Source: Bradyrhizobium viridifuturi (GTDB lineage Bacteria > Pseudomonadota > Alphaproteobacteria > Rhizobiales > Xanthobacteraceae). Taken from it: a DNA stretch of 64,000 nt. Below, piece after piece: positions 62,396-64,000 of this stretch (position 1 is the stretch's first letter; each line of letters starts with the position of its first letter). The notes under the pieces were generated by a model, which saw nothing but the letters and a program-made list of their open reading frames with translations, was not told the origin of the DNA and ran no database searches. The position numbers were made by a program, and so were the translations under genes. Location of the stretch: positions 54,884 to 118,883 of the forward strand of contig NZ_LGTB01000033.1 of NCBI RefSeq assembly GCF_001238275.1, read 5' to 3'.

Positions 62396-63940
62396 TCAGT
62401 GCATGAACTCCGGTGACGACAGAAACAGCGTGTTCCAGTCCTGCGGCGAGACCGCCTGCTCGAGCGCGGCGAGCGTGGTCGGGCTCAGCGTCTGCCTGAT
62501 GTTGCTGAAATAGAGGCCGTTCATCACGAGCGGAAACGCCGGCTGGTCGACTGCATTGGGCTCGTTCGGCTTGAACAGCCCGGCCGATCCCGAGCCGATC
62601 GCGCGCGCGATCTCGAAGCGCAGCATCATCTGGCCTGGACCGTTCCAGGCCGCAGACAGCATCGAATAGCCGTCGGGGGTCTCGTGGTTGAACAGGCCCT
62701 CGGACAGGCGATTGAGCCAGCCCTGGATCGGCAAGGTATTGAGGATCACCTTGTTGTCGTAGGCGAGCCGCACCGACGACATCACGTAGAGCACCGGGTC
62801 CTTGAACTTGGCGCCGCCCTTCAGGCTCGCCGTGAATTCCGGCGCATGAACCAGCGTCGACATCACGGCCGCGATATCGCCGTCGGTCTTCTGGAAGGTC
62901 TGCGCCATCTGCTGCACCAACGCGGGCGGCGGATTGTCGGACACGAAATAGGTCGCAAGCTGCTTTGCGATATGCGTTGCGGTCGCGGGATGACGGCACA
63001 GGATGTCGAGGGCCTCATCGACCTCGGCGAGGCCGCGGCCCTTGATCTGATGGCCCAAGAAAGTCTTGTCGCCGAAATCGTGCCGCGCCGGATTGAACTC
63101 GAACGCGCCCTCACGGACCAGCTGGGATTGCTGCTCGGGCTTGAGCTTCGGGTCTTCCGACTTGAAGTCGATGCCGACGCCGGTGAGGATCCGCGCCAAG
63201 GCCTCGACGTCGGCCTGGGTGTAGCCGGAGCCGACGCCCATGGTGTGCTGCTCCATGATCTCGCGGGCGTAGTTCTCGTTGAGGTGACCGGCTGCGTTGT
63301 CGGCGTTGTCGAGATAACGCAGCATCACCGGATGATGCAGCGTCGCCGACAGCAGGTTGCGGAATTTGCCGAGCGCGTTGGCGCGGATCGCGCGGTCCTC
63401 GTAATCGCCGACCAGCACGCGGATGTTGGCCTTGTACTGGTGGACGTTGAAGTGGTTGAACCAGAACCAGGTCAGCCGCTCGCGCAATTGATCGGGCGCA
63501 TAGAGCGCGTGCAGGATGGTGCGGGCTGCGGCCTGCCTGGCGCGGTCGTTCATGGCCTGCTGATAGACCTGTTGCGCGGCCTTCTTCTGCTCCGGATCGG
63601 CGACCTGGTTGGCGGATTTGCCCTGCTGGTCGAACGAGGCCGCAATGTCGAACGGGAAGCGATGCACGTCGGGCATCGCTTCGATCTGCTTCTGGACGGC
63701 GGCCGGCAATGCGCTGCCAGCCGGATGCAGCTGCTCCTGCAGCCAGCGCTCGGTGCCGACCTCGCGCAGATGCGCAGCGCTGGACGCGTTGACGCCCCAG
63801 GTCAGGCGGTCGAGCAGCGCGATGTCCTGCGCCGCGAGCTCGGCCGCCCGCGCCGGCTGGTGGAACGCCACCAGCCCCGCGATCGTGCCGATCATCAATT
63901 TCGCGACTGTCCGCAATCCGAGTGTGGCCGTGATGCTCAT
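62396..63940 (-). CDS. DUF1800 family secreted protein
   Basis: 514 residues. Signal peptide (about 1-32, ending ARAAEL), then the DUF1800 pattern: DIALLDRLTWGVNASSAAHL, LYAPDQLRERLTWFWFNHFN, NYAREIMEQHTMGVGSGYT and RHDFGDKTFLGHQIKGRG. DUF1800 and DUF1501 genes form a conserved pair in many bacteria; their joint function is unknown, and surface or secreted complexes have been suggested. The chain is complete within the window, starting 60 bases from its right end. Confidence 0.87.
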   Translation of the reverse strand: MSITATLGLRTVAKLMIGTIAGLVAFHQPARAAELAAQDIALLDRLTWGVNASSAAHLREVGTERWLQEQLHPAGSALPAAVQKQIEAMPDVHRFPFDIAASFDQQGKSANQVADPEQKKAAQQVYQQAMNDRARQAAARTILHALYAPDQLRERLTWFWFNHFNVHQYKANIRVLVGDYEDRAIRANALGKFRNLLSATLHHPVMLRYLDNADNAAGHLNENYAREIMEQHTMGVGSGYTQADVEALARILTGVGIDFKSEDPKLKPEQQSQLVREGAFEFNPARHDFGDKTFLGHQIKGRGLAEVDEALDILCRHPATATHIAKQLATYFVSDNPPPALVQQMAQTFQKTDGDIAAVMSTLVHAPEFTASLKGGAKFKDPVLYVMSSVRLAYDNKVILNTLPIQGWLNRLSEGLFNHETPDGYSMLSAAWNGPGQMMLRFEIARAIGSGSAGLFKPNEPNAVDQPAFPLVMNGLYFSNIRQTLSPTTLAALEQAVSPQDWNTLFLSSPEFMH

Positions 63941-64000
63941 CTGGGCTGACCTGCTCGGCTCATGGTGTCACGCCCTCAGTGTTTGCATTTGCCGGGAGGA

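Overview
The window looks like a chromosomal segment of a Bradyrhizobium species or a very close relative. It is GC-rich and densely packed. The interrupted tartrate dehydratase at 41547-42715 is recognisable as TarD of Bradyrhizobium japonicum at matching residue numbers. Gaps between genes carry palindromic elements of the kind common in Bradyrhizobium (at least ten listed). I saw no rRNA, tRNA, CRISPR array, integrase or transposase.

Layout. 1-4.3 kb: end of a secreted protein, an acrylyl-CoA-reductase-type enzyme with an MFS carrier, and a SleB cell-wall hydrolase. 4.8-10 kb: pyruvate phosphate dikinase with a histone-H1-like N-terminal tail, two small envelope proteins and a duplicated-unit protein. 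10-17.8 kb: GFA protein, methyltransferase, glyS, glyQ, a small membrane protein, an SppA-like protease, a TrmN6-like methyltransferase, a DUF2007 protein and a polyprenyl diphosphate synthase. 18-27.6 kb: transglutaminase-like protein with an AraC/GyrI regulator, a branched-chain-amino-acid-type binding protein behind a good sigma-54 promoter, an enolase-superfamily enzyme, a cupin, a GST, a PHA depolymerase and a ModA-like binding protein. 27.8-30.6 kb: PP2C phosphatase/kinase fusion and a formate/nitrite channel, again behind a sigma-54 promoter. 30.8-40 kb: a polar amino-acid-type binding protein, a DUF4399 protein, a cyclase/SUMF1 fusion, a divergent MFS/AraC pair, malonyl-CoA decarboxylase and a TonB-dependent receptor. 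40-45 kb: a membrane protein behind a tandem operator, tarD, a DUF3297 protein, glutathione peroxidase and an amidase.

45-52 kb is a coherent PQQ locus. A soluble PQQ sugar dehydrogenase and a dihaem cytochrome c lie on the minus strand. pqqA, pqqB, pqqC, pqqD, pqqE and an overlapping proline-iminopeptidase-like hydrolase lie on the plus strand. The locus therefore holds cofactor synthesis, the enzyme that uses it and a plausible electron acceptor.

52.7-56.4 kb is the most distinctive module: a double-domain KaiC-like ATPase whose gene overlaps that of a hybrid histidine kinase. It is lower in GC than its neighbours and sits behind an 18-bp perfect palindrome. 56.5-64 kb carries a DUF4105 membrane protein, an amidohydrolase, an L,D-transpeptidase-like lipoprotein lacking the usual active-site His, a second ModA-like protein, and a secreted DUF1501/DUF1800 pair with a decayed partial copy of the DUF1501 gene.

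Quality warning. Seven genes, including the normally essential glyS (twice), are broken by apparent single-base losses. In each case restoring one base of a 2-3 base homopolymer repairs the frame. This pattern points to sequencing or assembly error more than to real gene decay. These genes are annotated across the break as one CDS.
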